7,923 bases of DNA from an uncultured Planctomycetaceae bacterium (GCA_947307005.1 CAMZHY010000152.1:1-7923); one strand, 5' to 3'. Shown: positions 1-7,066, counted from the stretch's first letter. Translations and numbers: made by a program. The notes: generated by a model from the letters alone, not told the origin.

Positions 1-2
1 GC

Positions 3-512
3 GCGCTCCTTGTCGCGGGACAGCTTCCGCCCGACAACGGACCGTCTCTTCGCGATAACCGCGTCGCCGCCGTTCTTGCGCTTTCTCCGCCGGTCTTTTG
101 CGAAGCGGAGCGGGGCGCGGAGGTTTATTCCGGCGTTACGGTTCCGCTGATGGTTGTGACGGGCACGAAGGACGACGGAATCGTTGGTTCGACGAAGGCG
201 CGCCAGCGGCGGCTTCCTTACGACAGCGTTTCTCGCAACGACCGTTATTTAGTCGTGCTCGACGGGGGCGACCATCGCGTTTACGGACGTCGCATCGTCG
301 GTTTCGACGAGTCGTTCCACAAAACGATAGGAGCGGAGACCTCCGATTATTTGAGCGCTTATCTTTTGGGAGACTACGACGTCCTCATGGAACTGCGCGA
401 ATACGGCTCGACGTTCTCGTTGAAGAACGCGAACGTCGAAAAAACGCTGAGACCGCTTCCGTTTGCCAATTTTGAAACGGTTGGCGCCATTCCGGGGACC
501 GAACTTTTTTGA
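3..512 (+). CDS. Alpha/beta-hydrolase family protein, C-terminal part (5' truncated by window edge)
   Basis: The reading frame is open from the first bases of the window to the TGA at 510-512. The real start therefore lies upstream, and the in-frame ATG at 150 is internal. The visible 169 residues resemble the last third of a dienelactone-hydrolase/esterase-like alpha/beta-hydrolase. A strand VAAVLALSPPV is followed by VPLMVVTGTKDD, where the family's acidic catalytic residue normally sits (Asp codons at 171 and 174). Then comes YLVVLDGGDH, whose His (codon 273-275) fits the catalytic histidine. The nucleophile serine and oxyanion loop would lie outside the window, so neither the catalytic triad nor the substrate can be confirmed. 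About 80 residues follow the His, including a helix-like stretch with SAYLLGDYDV that could be the closing helix. No signal peptide can be judged. A strong terminator lies 43 bp downstream. The fold is fairly sure; the substrate is unknown. Confidence 0.75.
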   Translation, partial: ALLVAGQLPPDNGPSLRDNRVAAVLALSPPVFCEAERGAEVYSGVTVPLMVVTGTKDDGIVGSTKARQRRLPYDSVSRNDRYLVVLDGGDHRVYGRRIVGFDESFHKTIGAETSDYLSAYLLGDYDVLMELREYGSTFSLKNANVEKTLRPLPFANFETVGAIPGTELF

Positions 513-555
513 CGGTCGTTTAAGAGTTTTTTCGACGAATAAAGAACGTTCCATT

Positions 556-594
556 GAGGCGGTTTTCCATTGAAAAGGGGCCGCCTCTTTTTTT
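556..594 (+). terminator. Intrinsic terminator after the hydrolase gene
   Basis: GAGGCGG (556-562) pairs with CCGCCTC (581-587). An inner TTTTC/GAAAA pairing (563-567 with 572-576) closes a CATT loop, and GGGG at 577-580 bulges. Seven T residues follow at 588-594. The position just after the hydrolase stop fits a rho-independent terminator and insulates the lptD-like gene downstream. Confidence 0.85.
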
Positions 595-647
595 GTCTCC
601 GTCTTTTGCGTCTGAAAGACGGGTCGGCGCTTTTTCCGGGATTGGAC

Positions 648-676
648 TTGTCTTCTTGAGGCGTTTTTTCTATTAT
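648..676 (+). promoter_or_regulatory. Candidate sigma-70-type promoter for the lptD-like gene
   Basis: TTGTCT at 648-653 (4 of 6 match TTGACA) and TATTAT at 671-676 (5 of 6 match TATAAT) are 17 bp apart, the ideal spacing. It lies after the upstream terminator and on the strand of the large gene. Transcription would begin near 683 and give a leader of about 145 nt. This is a pattern match only; planctomycete promoters are poorly defined. Confidence 0.45.
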
Positions 677-739
677 CGCGATCGACTTTCCCTCGCGTCG
701 TCAAGTCGGAAAGTCGGTAGTAAACGCGCCGTAATTTAT

Positions 740-782
740 CGAGGAAATCGTTTTGACATGGAGGCGCTTGACGGTTTCCTCG
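740..782 (+). promoter_or_regulatory. Hairpin in the lptD-like leader
   Basis: CGAGGAAATCGT (740-751) can pair with ACGGTTTCCTCG (771-782): twelve pairs with one internal U-G wobble, and a 19-nt loop (752-770). The left arm contains GAGGA, a possible ribosome-binding sequence. The loop displays an ATG at 758 that would open a 34-codon reading frame. The hairpin ends 46 bp before the ATG of the large gene. The pairing is read directly from the sequence; a regulatory role is inferred. Confidence 0.5.
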
Positions 783-862
783 CGACGTCGCGTCGCCCTG
801 AAAAGTCCCGTCCGCCTGTCGTGTCCGTATGTCGTTGCGACGTCGTTTCGCGCATATTTTGA
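758..862 (+). CDS. Possible 34-residue upstream ORF overlapping the lptD-like start
   Basis: The ATG at 758 follows GAGGA (741-745) with a 12-nt gap, longer than ideal. It opens a frame of 34 codons ending in TGA at 860-862. The frame runs past the ATG of the large gene (829) in a different phase, so translating it could affect initiation there. The peptide has no recognisable domain and no hydrophobic signal segment; it is rich in Arg, Ser and Val. Its start lies in the loop of the 740-782 hairpin. It may be chance: I list it because of the start context and because the large gene has no visible Shine-Dalgarno sequence of its own. Confidence 0.2.
   Translation: MEALDGFLATSRRPEKSRPPVVSVCRCDVVSRIF
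781..792. repeat. 12-bp perfect palindrome before the lptD-like gene
   Basis: CGCGACGTCGCG reads identically on both strands and lies 36 bp upstream of the ATG at 829, downstream of the promoter candidate. It could be an operator half-site pair or a small RNA hairpin, and its first two bases are shared with the 740-782 hairpin. GACG/CGTC words are common throughout this DNA, so chance is a real alternative. Confidence 0.3.
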
Positions 863-3800
863 GTCGTCGTTTGCGCAATCGTCGAGTTTTCGAAGCTCGA
901 ACGATTACGGCGGCGCCGCGTCTTGACGTTCTGGCGGCGTTTTTCTTCGCGCTGACGGGAAGTCTTCTGTCTTTTAGCGCGCTCCATGCGGTCGAACCTC
1001 TCTATGAATCCGACGTTCGCTCCTCTTTTCTGACAGGCTCTGGGGACGGCGTCGTCTACGACGGAAGCTCTTCGGGACTGCTTCAAGATATGGTTTTTCC
1101 GCAGGATGCGGCGAATCGACAGGATTTCGCTTCCGGCGACGAAGGAATCGCGCTCGATCCGTTGACGCCGTCTCCAGAGAATCAGGCGCTGGCGGATCGC
1201 TACGAGAAAAAATCGATCAGCGGCGCGACGCTATACGCTCCGGCCCCGTCCGTTGGCGCCGATCCAATCGCAATTTCCGCGCAGTACGGCTGGAAGGGCG
1301 TTTCCGACGATTTCGGCGACGTCTACGTTCTCTATGGCGACTGCCGGGTCGGACAGGGCGCGGGCTGCGCGTCGGCGCCAAAGGCCGTCGTTTGGATCGC
1401 TCGCAATCAAAGGATGGTCTCAAACGGCGCGGAGATTGTTGGAACGTCCGTTTGGGCGTATCTAGCGCAAGACGAGACGGGACCGATTCAACTTGACCTC
1501 AATTCCGTTTGTCCCTACGCGAAGTCGGACGACAAGACGTGGCTTGGTCGCTTCGTCTCGCTCAACGACGTCGATCTGCGCATCGCGTTTCCGGGCGAGA
1601 ATCAGCTTCTGCCCGACGAGATTTACGAGCTCGCATCGCGTTCGCTCAACGCGGCGGTGAACGAGTCTCCGCGCGGCGGGCTTTTCGGAAAGAGCGCGAC
1701 TCCGGCGAAGCGCGTCGCGTCGGAAGAATTGCGCGTTCCGCAGGCGCCGGTTTCTCTCAAGACGGACGACGGCGTTCTCGGATGGTCCGCCACCGGAGAC
1801 GGCGACACGGTCGCGACGATTCCCGAGACTTCGCTCGTCACGGAATATCGAGACGCGATCAAGCCGAAGACGACGGAGGCTGCGCGCCGACGTTTGCGTT
1901 TTTCGTCGCGTTATGACGTCGAATACTCCATTTCAGGCGCGCAGGGATCGAACACGGCGGAAGGCAAGAACCTTTTCGTCATCTCGAACGGGTTCACGCT
2001 CGTCGTTCAAGGACTGGGACTCAACGACGAGACGATAGGCGACGCCCTTGAACTTTCCGCCGATCAGGCGATGATTTGGACGAGCGGCGTTCAAAATCTT
2101 GGCGATATGACGACGCCGAGCGACGTCGACTTTGAAATCTATCTTGAAGGCGCCGTCGTTTTCCGACTCGGCGACAATGTCGTTTACGCCGATAGAATGT
2201 ATTACGACGTCAAGAATTTCGTCGGCGTGATCGAAGACGCGGAAATGTACGCGCACGCGCCGGGGGACGAGGACGCCGTTTTTCGCCTGGGCGCGAAGAA
2301 GATTACTCAGCGCGGTTTGAATTCGGTCTACGCCGATTCCGCGTGGGTTTCCACGAGCCAAATGGGACGACCGAAATACCGTCTCCAGTCGAACTCGCTC
2401 GTCGCGGAGACGCGTAGCGCGCCGCTGCGCGACGCGGCGACGGGTCATATCCTGACCGATCCTAAAACGGGCGAAGCGCTGACGGACGACAAAACGTACC
2501 TTGTCGCGGAAAATAATTTCGTCTCCGTTGGGAATCTGCCGATCCTCTATTGGCCGTGGATGGCGACCGAGGTTACCGCGGATCGCTCGTTCTATCTTCG
2601 ATACCTGAAGTTCGGACATGACCGCGCGTTAGGAACGCAGATTCTCACGTCGTGGAACCTTTATCAGATTCTCGGCATGTCCAAAAACCGTACGGCGGGA
2701 ACAAATTGGGATTTGAATCTCGATTATCTTTCTAAACGCGGTTTTGGTCATGGGACGACGTTCCAGTATGAGCGCGATTCAATCTTCGGCTGGAACACGC
2801 GCGCGGTTGGGGCGCTCAATTACTACGGAATCAGCGACTCCGGGCGCGACAACCTCGGATACGGTCGGCGTTCCCTTGAACACCCTCATAAATATCGGTA
2901 TCGCGGGATTTGGAAACACCGTCAGGAACTTGGAAGACTCGATTGCGGTTTAGGGTTGTTCGACAACTGTTGCATTCGCGACGGCTGGACTTTTACCGGA
3001 CAGTTTGGCAAATCGAGCGACCGCAATTACTTGCCTCAATTTTTTGAGGAAGAATGGAACACGTCTTCGAATCCGATTACGAGTTTAGAACTCAAGAGGA
3101 CGGTGAACAACCGTTCCTTGAGCGTCATGGGGAGTTATCGAACCGACAAGTTCTACACTCAGACCAGCTGGCTGCCGCGTTTCGACCATTATTGGCTCGG
3201 ACAGGCGCTTGGCGCTTCGCCCTTCGTCTGGTACGAGCATACGAAAGTCGGTTTCGCGCAGTTCAGAACCGCCGACGCTCCTTACGACGCGACGGATCAA
3301 AACCTCTTCCGCTACCTTGACTGGGAACTAACGCCCGGCTCGTGGGACAACGACGTATACGACGCCGCGCGACTTCAAAAGGACAGTCTCGTCTTTTCGA
3401 CGCGTCAAGAGATCGACCTGCCTCTTCAGGCGGGTCCCCTTAGGGCGACTCCTTACGCGCTCGGCGAATACGGCTTCTGGGGACGCGGCGTCGAAAAGAA
3501 GAACATAAACCGCGTTTACGGACAGCTTGGAGTTCGCTTGAATCTTCCGATCTGGAAGGTCGATTCGGACGTCGAAAGCAAGACGTGGTACGTCAACGGA
3601 GTCGCGCATAAGATGAACCTTGTCGCCGACTTTTCTTATACGGACGCGAGCAAGAATTACGACGACCTCGTCCTTTTCGATCAGCTCGACGACTTCCAAA
3701 TCGAGGATTTCCGTCGCCGATATTCGGTCACGACGTTTGCGGGGCAGGGCGCCGGTTATTCCGATGCGATTCCCATTCGATTCGACGAACGTTACTACGC

Positions 3801-4446
3801 GATCCGCTCAGGATTCCTCGAAGGAAACGTGACGGCGCCCTCGACGGAACTCGTCGACGATCAGATGCTCGTCCGACTCGCGTGGAACAACCGCTGGCAG
3901 ACGAAACGCGGTCCGGCGGACGCGCGCCGCGTAGTCGATTGGATTACTTTCAACGCGGGGATTAATCTCTATCCGAAACAGCGTCAGAACTTCGGCAACG
4001 TTCCCGGTTTCATCGATTACGACGCGACGTGGCAGGTCGGGGATCGTTTCGCCGTTCTTTCTTCGGGGCTTTACGACGTTTGGGGGACGGGACAGAAGAT
4101 CACGCGGCTTGGCGTCCAGCGACGGCGACCGGGACTCAGCTCATGCTATCTCGGCGTCGACCGCCTCGCCGGTCCGATTAACTCGACGTACCTGAACTTT
4201 GGTCTGACCTATCGAACGTCGGAACGGTGGGGGATTGGCTTCAGCAATTCTTACGACCTGAGCGAAGGCATTAACGCCGGTCAGAAAATTTCGATCAGCC
4301 GCATTGGCGAGTCGTTTGTCTTTACGCTCGGCGCGAGTCGCAACGAGAGTAAGGACAACTGGGGCGTCAACCTGTCGATCGAACCGAATTTCATGTTCGA
4401 AAAGGATCGAAAGGAAAACGGAGTTCTCGGTCTGGGCTCGATGTGA
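829..4446 (+). CDS. lptD: LptD/OstA-like LPS-assembly outer-membrane protein
   Basis: 1205 residues, much longer than the 784 of E. coli LptD. LptD, with lipoprotein LptE, inserts lipopolysaccharide into the outer leaflet of the outer membrane. Residues 1-31 are Arg-rich and 32-52 hydrophobic; cleavage after ALHA (residue 54) is plausible, so export is expected. Residues about 147-225 look like a first OstA-type beta module (YVLYGDC, AVVWIARNQ, VWAYLAQD). A linker follows, then a clearer OstA module from about 361 to 560 with YLEGAVVFRLGDNVVYADRM (438-457). NLPILYWPW (569-577) and NWDLNLDYLSKRG (626-638) match the start of the LptD barrel domain. The rest is alternating polar/aromatic strand sequence to the C-terminus, which does not end in Phe. 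There are seven cysteines: 172, 180, 228, 706, 714, 715 and 1106. ATG 829 is the first ATG after an in-frame stop at 799-801; no Shine-Dalgarno is seen. The family is fairly sure; the exact lipid carried is unknown. Confidence 0.8.
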   Translation: MSLRRRFAHILSRRLRNRRVFEARTITAAPRLDVLAAFFFALTGSLLSFSALHAVEPLYESDVRSSFLTGSGDGVVYDGSSSGLLQDMVFPQDAANRQDFASGDEGIALDPLTPSPENQALADRYEKKSISGATLYAPAPSVGADPIAISAQYGWKGVSDDFGDVYVLYGDCRVGQGAGCASAPKAVVWIARNQRMVSNGAEIVGTSVWAYLAQDETGPIQLDLNSVCPYAKSDDKTWLGRFVSLNDVDLRIAFPGENQLLPDEIYELASRSLNAAVNESPRGGLFGKSATPAKRVASEELRVPQAPVSLKTDDGVLGWSATGDGDTVATIPETSLVTEYRDAIKPKTTEAARRRLRFSSRYDVEYSISGAQGSNTAEGKNLFVISNGFTLVVQGLGLNDETIGDALELSADQAMIWTSGVQNLGDMTTPSDVDFEIYLEGAVVFRLGDNVVYADRMYYDVKNFVGVIEDAEMYAHAPGDEDAVFRLGAKKITQRGLNSVYADSAWVSTSQMGRPKYRLQSNSLVAETRSAPLRDAATGHILTDPKTGEALTDDKTYLVAENNFVSVGNLPILYWPWMATEVTADRSFYLRYLKFGHDRALGTQILTSWNLYQILGMSKNRTAGTNWDLNLDYLSKRGFGHGTTFQYERDSIFGWNTRAVGALNYYGISDSGRDNLGYGRRSLEHPHKYRYRGIWKHRQELGRLDCGLGLFDNCCIRDGWTFTGQFGKSSDRNYLPQFFEEEWNTSSNPITSLELKRTVNNRSLSVMGSYRTDKFYTQTSWLPRFDHYWLGQALGASPFVWYEHTKVGFAQFRTADAPYDATDQNLFRYLDWELTPGSWDNDVYDAARLQKDSLVFSTRQEIDLPLQAGPLRATPYALGEYGFWGRGVEKKNINRVYGQLGVRLNLPIWKVDSDVESKTWYVNGVAHKMNLVADFSYTDASKNYDDLVLFDQLDDFQIEDFRRRYSVTTFAGQGAGYSDAIPIRFDERYYAIRSGFLEGNVTAPSTELVDDQMLVRLAWNNRWQTKRGPADARRVVDWITFNAGINLYPKQRQNFGNVPGFIDYDATWQVGDRFAVLSSGLYDVWGTGQKITRLGVQRRRPGLSSCYLGVDRLAGPINSTYLNFGLTYRTSERWGIGFSNSYDLSEGINAGQKISISRIGESFVFTLGASRNESKDNWGVNLSIEPNFMFEKDRKENGVLGLGSM

Positions 4447-4534
4447 CGCCGAGAGCGTTCGACGCGTTTCGATCGCGCTTTGCCATTTCTTTCGCGTCGC
4501 GTTCCGATAAATCAAAAACGCGTTTCCGCGCCGC

Positions 4535-4563
4535 TTTACTTTGCCGCGCCGTTCTTTTATAAT
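4535..4563 (+). promoter_or_regulatory. Candidate promoter for the isomerase gene
   Basis: TTTACT at 4535-4540 and a perfect TATAAT at 4558-4563 are separated by 17 bp. Transcription would start near 4570, about 110 nt before the isomerase ATG. No intrinsic terminator is visible after the lptD-like stop at 4446, so read-through from upstream cannot be excluded. This is the best promoter match in the window. Confidence 0.6.
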
Positions 4564-4570
4564 CGACGTC

Positions 4571-4642
4571 GCGTTTCAGACGGACCCCGTCTGCGGAAAC
4601 GCTCCCCGCGACGGCGCCTCGTCGAACCGCTCTTTTGCGGGG
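4571..4642 (+). promoter_or_regulatory. Two tandem hairpins in the isomerase mRNA leader
   Basis: Hairpin 1: GCGTTTC (4571-4577) pairs with GAAACGC (4596-4602), and AGACGG (4578-4583) with CCGTCT (4587-4592). The loop is 3 nt and there is a 3-nt bulge (4593-4595). Hairpin 2: CCCCGC (4604-4609) pairs with GCGGGG (4637-4642), with a nested GACG/CGTC stem (4610-4613 with 4620-4623). Hairpin 1 begins at the predicted transcription start. No T-run follows hairpin 2, so it is not a standard terminator. An mRNA-stabilising or regulatory leader is possible; no known riboswitch class is recognised. Confidence 0.45.
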
Positions 4643-4664
4643 AATTCTTCTTTCGGCTCTTATT

Positions 4665-4672
4665 GAAAAGGA
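4665..4672 (+). promoter_or_regulatory. Ribosome-binding site that fixes the isomerase start
   Basis: GAAAAGGA ends 8 nt before the ATG at 4681. It supports that ATG over the in-frame ATG at 4480, which would add 67 unrelated Arg-rich residues in front of the twin-arginine leader and would start upstream of the promoter candidate. Confidence 0.7.
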
Positions 4673-4680
4673 CCAAATCA

Positions 4681-5556
4681 ATGCAAATGACAAGACGCGA
4701 AGCGTTGCGCGCCGCGCTGGTTGGCGGCGTCGCCGCCGTCGGCGCGACGGGAGGTTTTTCTATGGCGGATGAAACGAAACAGTATGCGATTCCCGAGGGC
4801 TTTAAGGGCGATATCAAGCAGTCGGTCTGCAAGTGGTGCTTCGGCTCGTATCCGATGGCGGAGTTCTGCGACGTCGTTAAAAGCATGGGGCTTGTCGGCG
4901 TCGACCTCGTCGATTGGAAAGATTGGAAACTCGTTCGGGATCACGGGCTGACCGTAACGATGGGAAATATCCCCGAGGTTCAGATTCGCGTCGGTATTAA
5001 CCGCGTCGAAAATCACGAGCGGATTATCGATTCGTACGCGAAATATATTCCGATGGCGGCGGAACTTGGCGTTCCGAACGTGATCTCTCTTTCCGGCGAC
5101 CGTAAGGGAATGGATCCGCAGGAAGGTCTCAAAAACTGCATAACGGCGCTCAAGAAAGTCGCGACGATCGCGGAGAAGAACAAGGTCAACGTCTGTCTCG
5201 AACTTCTCAACTCTAAAGACCACGACGACTACATGGCGGATTCCGTCCAGTGGGGAATCGATCTGATTAAGGGAGTCGGAAGCGAACGCGTCAAGATTCT
5301 GTTTGATATTTACCACATGCATCGCATGGAAGGCGACGTTATCAACAACATCCGCCGCGCTTACGACTGCATCGGACATTTCCACACGGCGGGCAACCCC
5401 GGCCGTCAAGACCTCGACGATCAGCAGGAACTTTACTATCCGGCGATTATGCGCGCCATTAAAGATTTGGGCTTCAAGGGCTACGTCGCGCACGAGTTCT
5501 CGCCCAAACATGGGCTGGATTCGCTCTACGAGGCGATTAAACTCAGCGACGTCTGA
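4681..5556 (+). CDS. Hydroxypyruvate isomerase-family TIM-barrel protein with Tat leader
   Basis: 291 residues from ATG 4681 (an ATG at 4687 is also possible). The family interconverts hydroxypyruvate and tartronate semialdehyde, or isomerises related small sugars, using a divalent metal. Residues 5-6 are RR in TRREALR, followed by a hydrophobic Ala/Gly/Val stretch and SMA at 27-29. This is a twin-arginine-type leader, so export of a folded protein to the periplasm is inferred. The remaining 260 or so residues match the length of E. coli Hyi (258). Family signatures are clear: CLELLN with Glu174, FDIYH with Asp209, GHFHTAGNPGR with His233 and His235, and HEF with Glu272. These correspond to the metal-binding and catalytic residues of the xylose-isomerase-like barrel. 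A further family-like region is MGLVGVDLVDWKDW near the N-terminus. No glyoxylate-pathway gene is nearby, so the true substrate may be another sugar. The family call is strong; export and substrate are less certain. Confidence 0.88.
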   Translation: MQMTRREALRAALVGGVAAVGATGGFSMADETKQYAIPEGFKGDIKQSVCKWCFGSYPMAEFCDVVKSMGLVGVDLVDWKDWKLVRDHGLTVTMGNIPEVQIRVGINRVENHERIIDSYAKYIPMAAELGVPNVISLSGDRKGMDPQEGLKNCITALKKVATIAEKNKVNVCLELLNSKDHDDYMADSVQWGIDLIKGVGSERVKILFDIYHMHRMEGDVINNIRRAYDCIGHFHTAGNPGRQDLDDQQELYYPAIMRAIKDLGFKGYVAHEFSPKHGLDSLYEAIKLSDV

Positions 5557-5589
5557 CGTCGTCGAGACTTTATAAGAACGCGTTAATAA

Positions 5590-5643
5590 AACAAGCTCGG
5601 TCGCGCTTTGAACGATAGGCGCGACCGAGCTTGTTCGTTTTTT
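5590..5643. terminator. Strong, probably bidirectional terminator between convergent genes
   Basis: A 17-bp perfect stem, 5590-5606 with 5619-5635 (arm core ACAAGCTCGGTCGCGC), encloses a 12-nt loop. A T-run at 5638-5643 follows on the plus strand. On the minus strand the stem is followed by TTATTAACG, a weaker T/A-rich tail. It lies between the isomerase stop (5556) and the stop of the convergent CinA gene (5660), so it probably serves both. Confidence 0.9.
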
Positions 5644-5659
5644 CTCTAAGCGACGACGG

Positions 5660-7066
5660 CTACTGGTTTTTCAGAAGAATATCCATCGCGCGGTTGCAGA
5701 AGAGCGCGTCGATCATCGCGGGCTGACCGCCAAAAGCGAACGTGTCGCGTCGTACGACGGGGTTGTCCGGGTCGCGGAAATCGACGAACGCGACGTCGAC
5801 GAAACCTCGCTTCGTATTCGCGTCTGCCAGCGCGCAGGGGTACGGTCCGATCGCGAGGAGATAGTCGACGGTCTGTCCGCGTCGCTCGGCGTCGTAGAGT
5901 CGCCGAAGTTCCGGAGACGCGGGAACGCCGTCGACGTAAAAGGAAGAAGAGAACGTTTCTTTCGCGTCGCGTCCCTTTTTGAGTTCGTCGGGGGTCGTCG
6001 AAGAATCGCCGAAGAAACGTTTGAATTCTTCGGCGTCCGCGCCGCCGAAAACGCGTCCGAACGCGAGAACGTCCGCGTCGAGAAGTCCGGCGAGCTTGCC
6101 GCGCGTTCCCCACTCTAGAACGCCGACTTTGCGACACTGCGGACGCAAGTTGTTTCCAAGCGCCTGCGCGAGCGTTTCGTCGTCTTCGCCGAAGACGTAG
6201 TCGCCTATTTCAGAGAAGACTTCGCGCGAGATTTCGTCGATCTGTCGGTCGCATTCTTCTACGGTTTGACCTTCCGCGAATATTCGGAGTGTGATGACGC
6301 TTTCCTTGGCGGTGATTCCGACCGTCGGAAAGTGATCGCGATCGATCAGACCTGGCAGCTTCGCTTCAACGACGCTCTCGCCCAGCCCGAAAGAATGAAT
6401 CCGCTTCGAGCGATAGACGGTTCGATTCTCTCCCAGGACATGATCAAGATAACGTTCGACGGCGGCGCGACCTTCGGCGCCTTTCCACATCTCGTAGAGT
6501 TCGGCGGGAACGCCGGGAAACGCGAGAAAAACAAACTCGCCCTCGAGTTCGGCGCCGCTTTTGAGGTTGCCGGGAGAGTAGGGCGCGTCCGGTAGTAGAT
6601 TTCGGTTCTGTTCAACGACGAAACCGGGCGCGGTTCCGTTCGGGTTGTAAATAATACGCGACCCTTTGGGGAAAAACGCTTGAATTCGGTTGGACTCGGG
6701 CATCGCCCGCCCGCGTCGTTTGAAGAGGTCGACGGTATGGTCGAAAGACGGTTGATCGAATTCCAACTCGACTCCGAGGACTTGCGCCGCCGCCTGTCGC
6801 GTAAGGTCGTCTTGGGTCGGACCGAGTCCGCCGGTGCATATGACGACGTCCGCGCGACGAAACGCGACGGCGAACGCTTCCGTCATCGCCGTCATATCGT
6901 CGCAGACCGTCGTGTGATAGAGCGTTCGGACGCCGATATCGGCAAGAGACCTGCTCAAAAAAGGCGCGTTCGTGTCAAGAATGTAACCCGAAACGATTTC
7001 GTCCCCAACGGAAATGATTTCCGCGACGACGCGTCGAACGCGTTGTTCCGTATGTTGATCCGTCAT
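5660..7066 (-). CDS. cinA: CinA-family protein with degenerate C-terminal amidase domain
   Basis: 468 residues. CinA proteins pair an N-terminal MoaB/MogA-like domain (ADP-ribose or NAD-related pyrophosphatase) with a C-terminal nicotinamide-mononucleotide amidase (PncC); they are cytoplasmic. The N-terminal domain is well kept: AEIISVGDEIVSGYILDTN (15-33), CTGGLGPTQDDLTR (77-90), ESNRIQAFFPKG (124-135) and NPNGTAPGF (141-149). The middle domain has FGLGESVVEAKL (226-237) and VGITAKESVITLRI (249-262). In the C-terminal domain the usual ESCTGG nucleophile motif reads EWGTRG (318-323), so the catalytic Ser is Trp. The later TGIAGP region reads AIGPYP (405-410). That half is probably inactive as an amidase. 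A charged insert lies around 341-375. I chose ATG 7066 over ATG 7114 because the extra 16 residues are hydrophobic and absent from the family's usual start; no clear Shine-Dalgarno decides it. Confidence 0.85.
   Translation of the reverse strand: MTDQHTEQRVRRVVAEIISVGDEIVSGYILDTNAPFLSRSLADIGVRTLYHTTVCDDMTAMTEAFAVAFRRADVVICTGGLGPTQDDLTRQAAAQVLGVELEFDQPSFDHTVDLFKRRGRAMPESNRIQAFFPKGSRIIYNPNGTAPGFVVEQNRNLLPDAPYSPGNLKSGAELEGEFVFLAFPGVPAELYEMWKGAEGRAAVERYLDHVLGENRTVYRSKRIHSFGLGESVVEAKLPGLIDRDHFPTVGITAKESVITLRIFAEGQTVEECDRQIDEISREVFSEIGDYVFGEDDETLAQALGNNLRPQCRKVGVLEWGTRGKLAGLLDADVLAFGRVFGGADAEEFKRFFGDSSTTPDELKKGRDAKETFSSSFYVDGVPASPELRRLYDAERRGQTVDYLLAIGPYPCALADANTKRGFVDVAFVDFRDPDNPVVRRDTFAFGGQPAMIDALFCNRAMDILLKNQ

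Noticed and set aside
554..757. N-terminal extension of the small upstream frame to an ATG at 554
   Set aside because: That start lies just ahead of the terminator stem and upstream of the promoter candidate. The extension contains no recognisable domain.
249..878. 209-codon minus-strand frame across the first intergenic region
   Set aside because: It overlaps the hydrolase gene, the terminator and the lptD-like leader. Its product is Arg/Lys-rich and low in complexity, as expected for a shadow frame.
1933..2619. 228-codon minus-strand frame inside the lptD-like gene
   Set aside because: It is antisense to the OstA module, which carries real family motifs; its own translation is Arg/Val-rich without domain features.
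4447..4534. Search for a terminator after the lptD-like gene
   Set aside because: Only short GC-rich complementarities are seen, with no stable stem followed by a T-run.
4480..4680. N-terminal extension of the isomerase to the ATG at 4480
   Set aside because: The extra residues are Arg-rich and unrelated to the family. They would bury the twin-arginine leader, and the good ribosome-binding site serves the ATG at 4681.
4678..5511. 277-codon open frame on the minus strand opposite the isomerase gene
   Set aside because: It lies wholly antisense to a gene with clear family motifs. The product shows no recognisable domain. Such frames arise here from the strong codon bias (many GAC, GTC and TCG codons).
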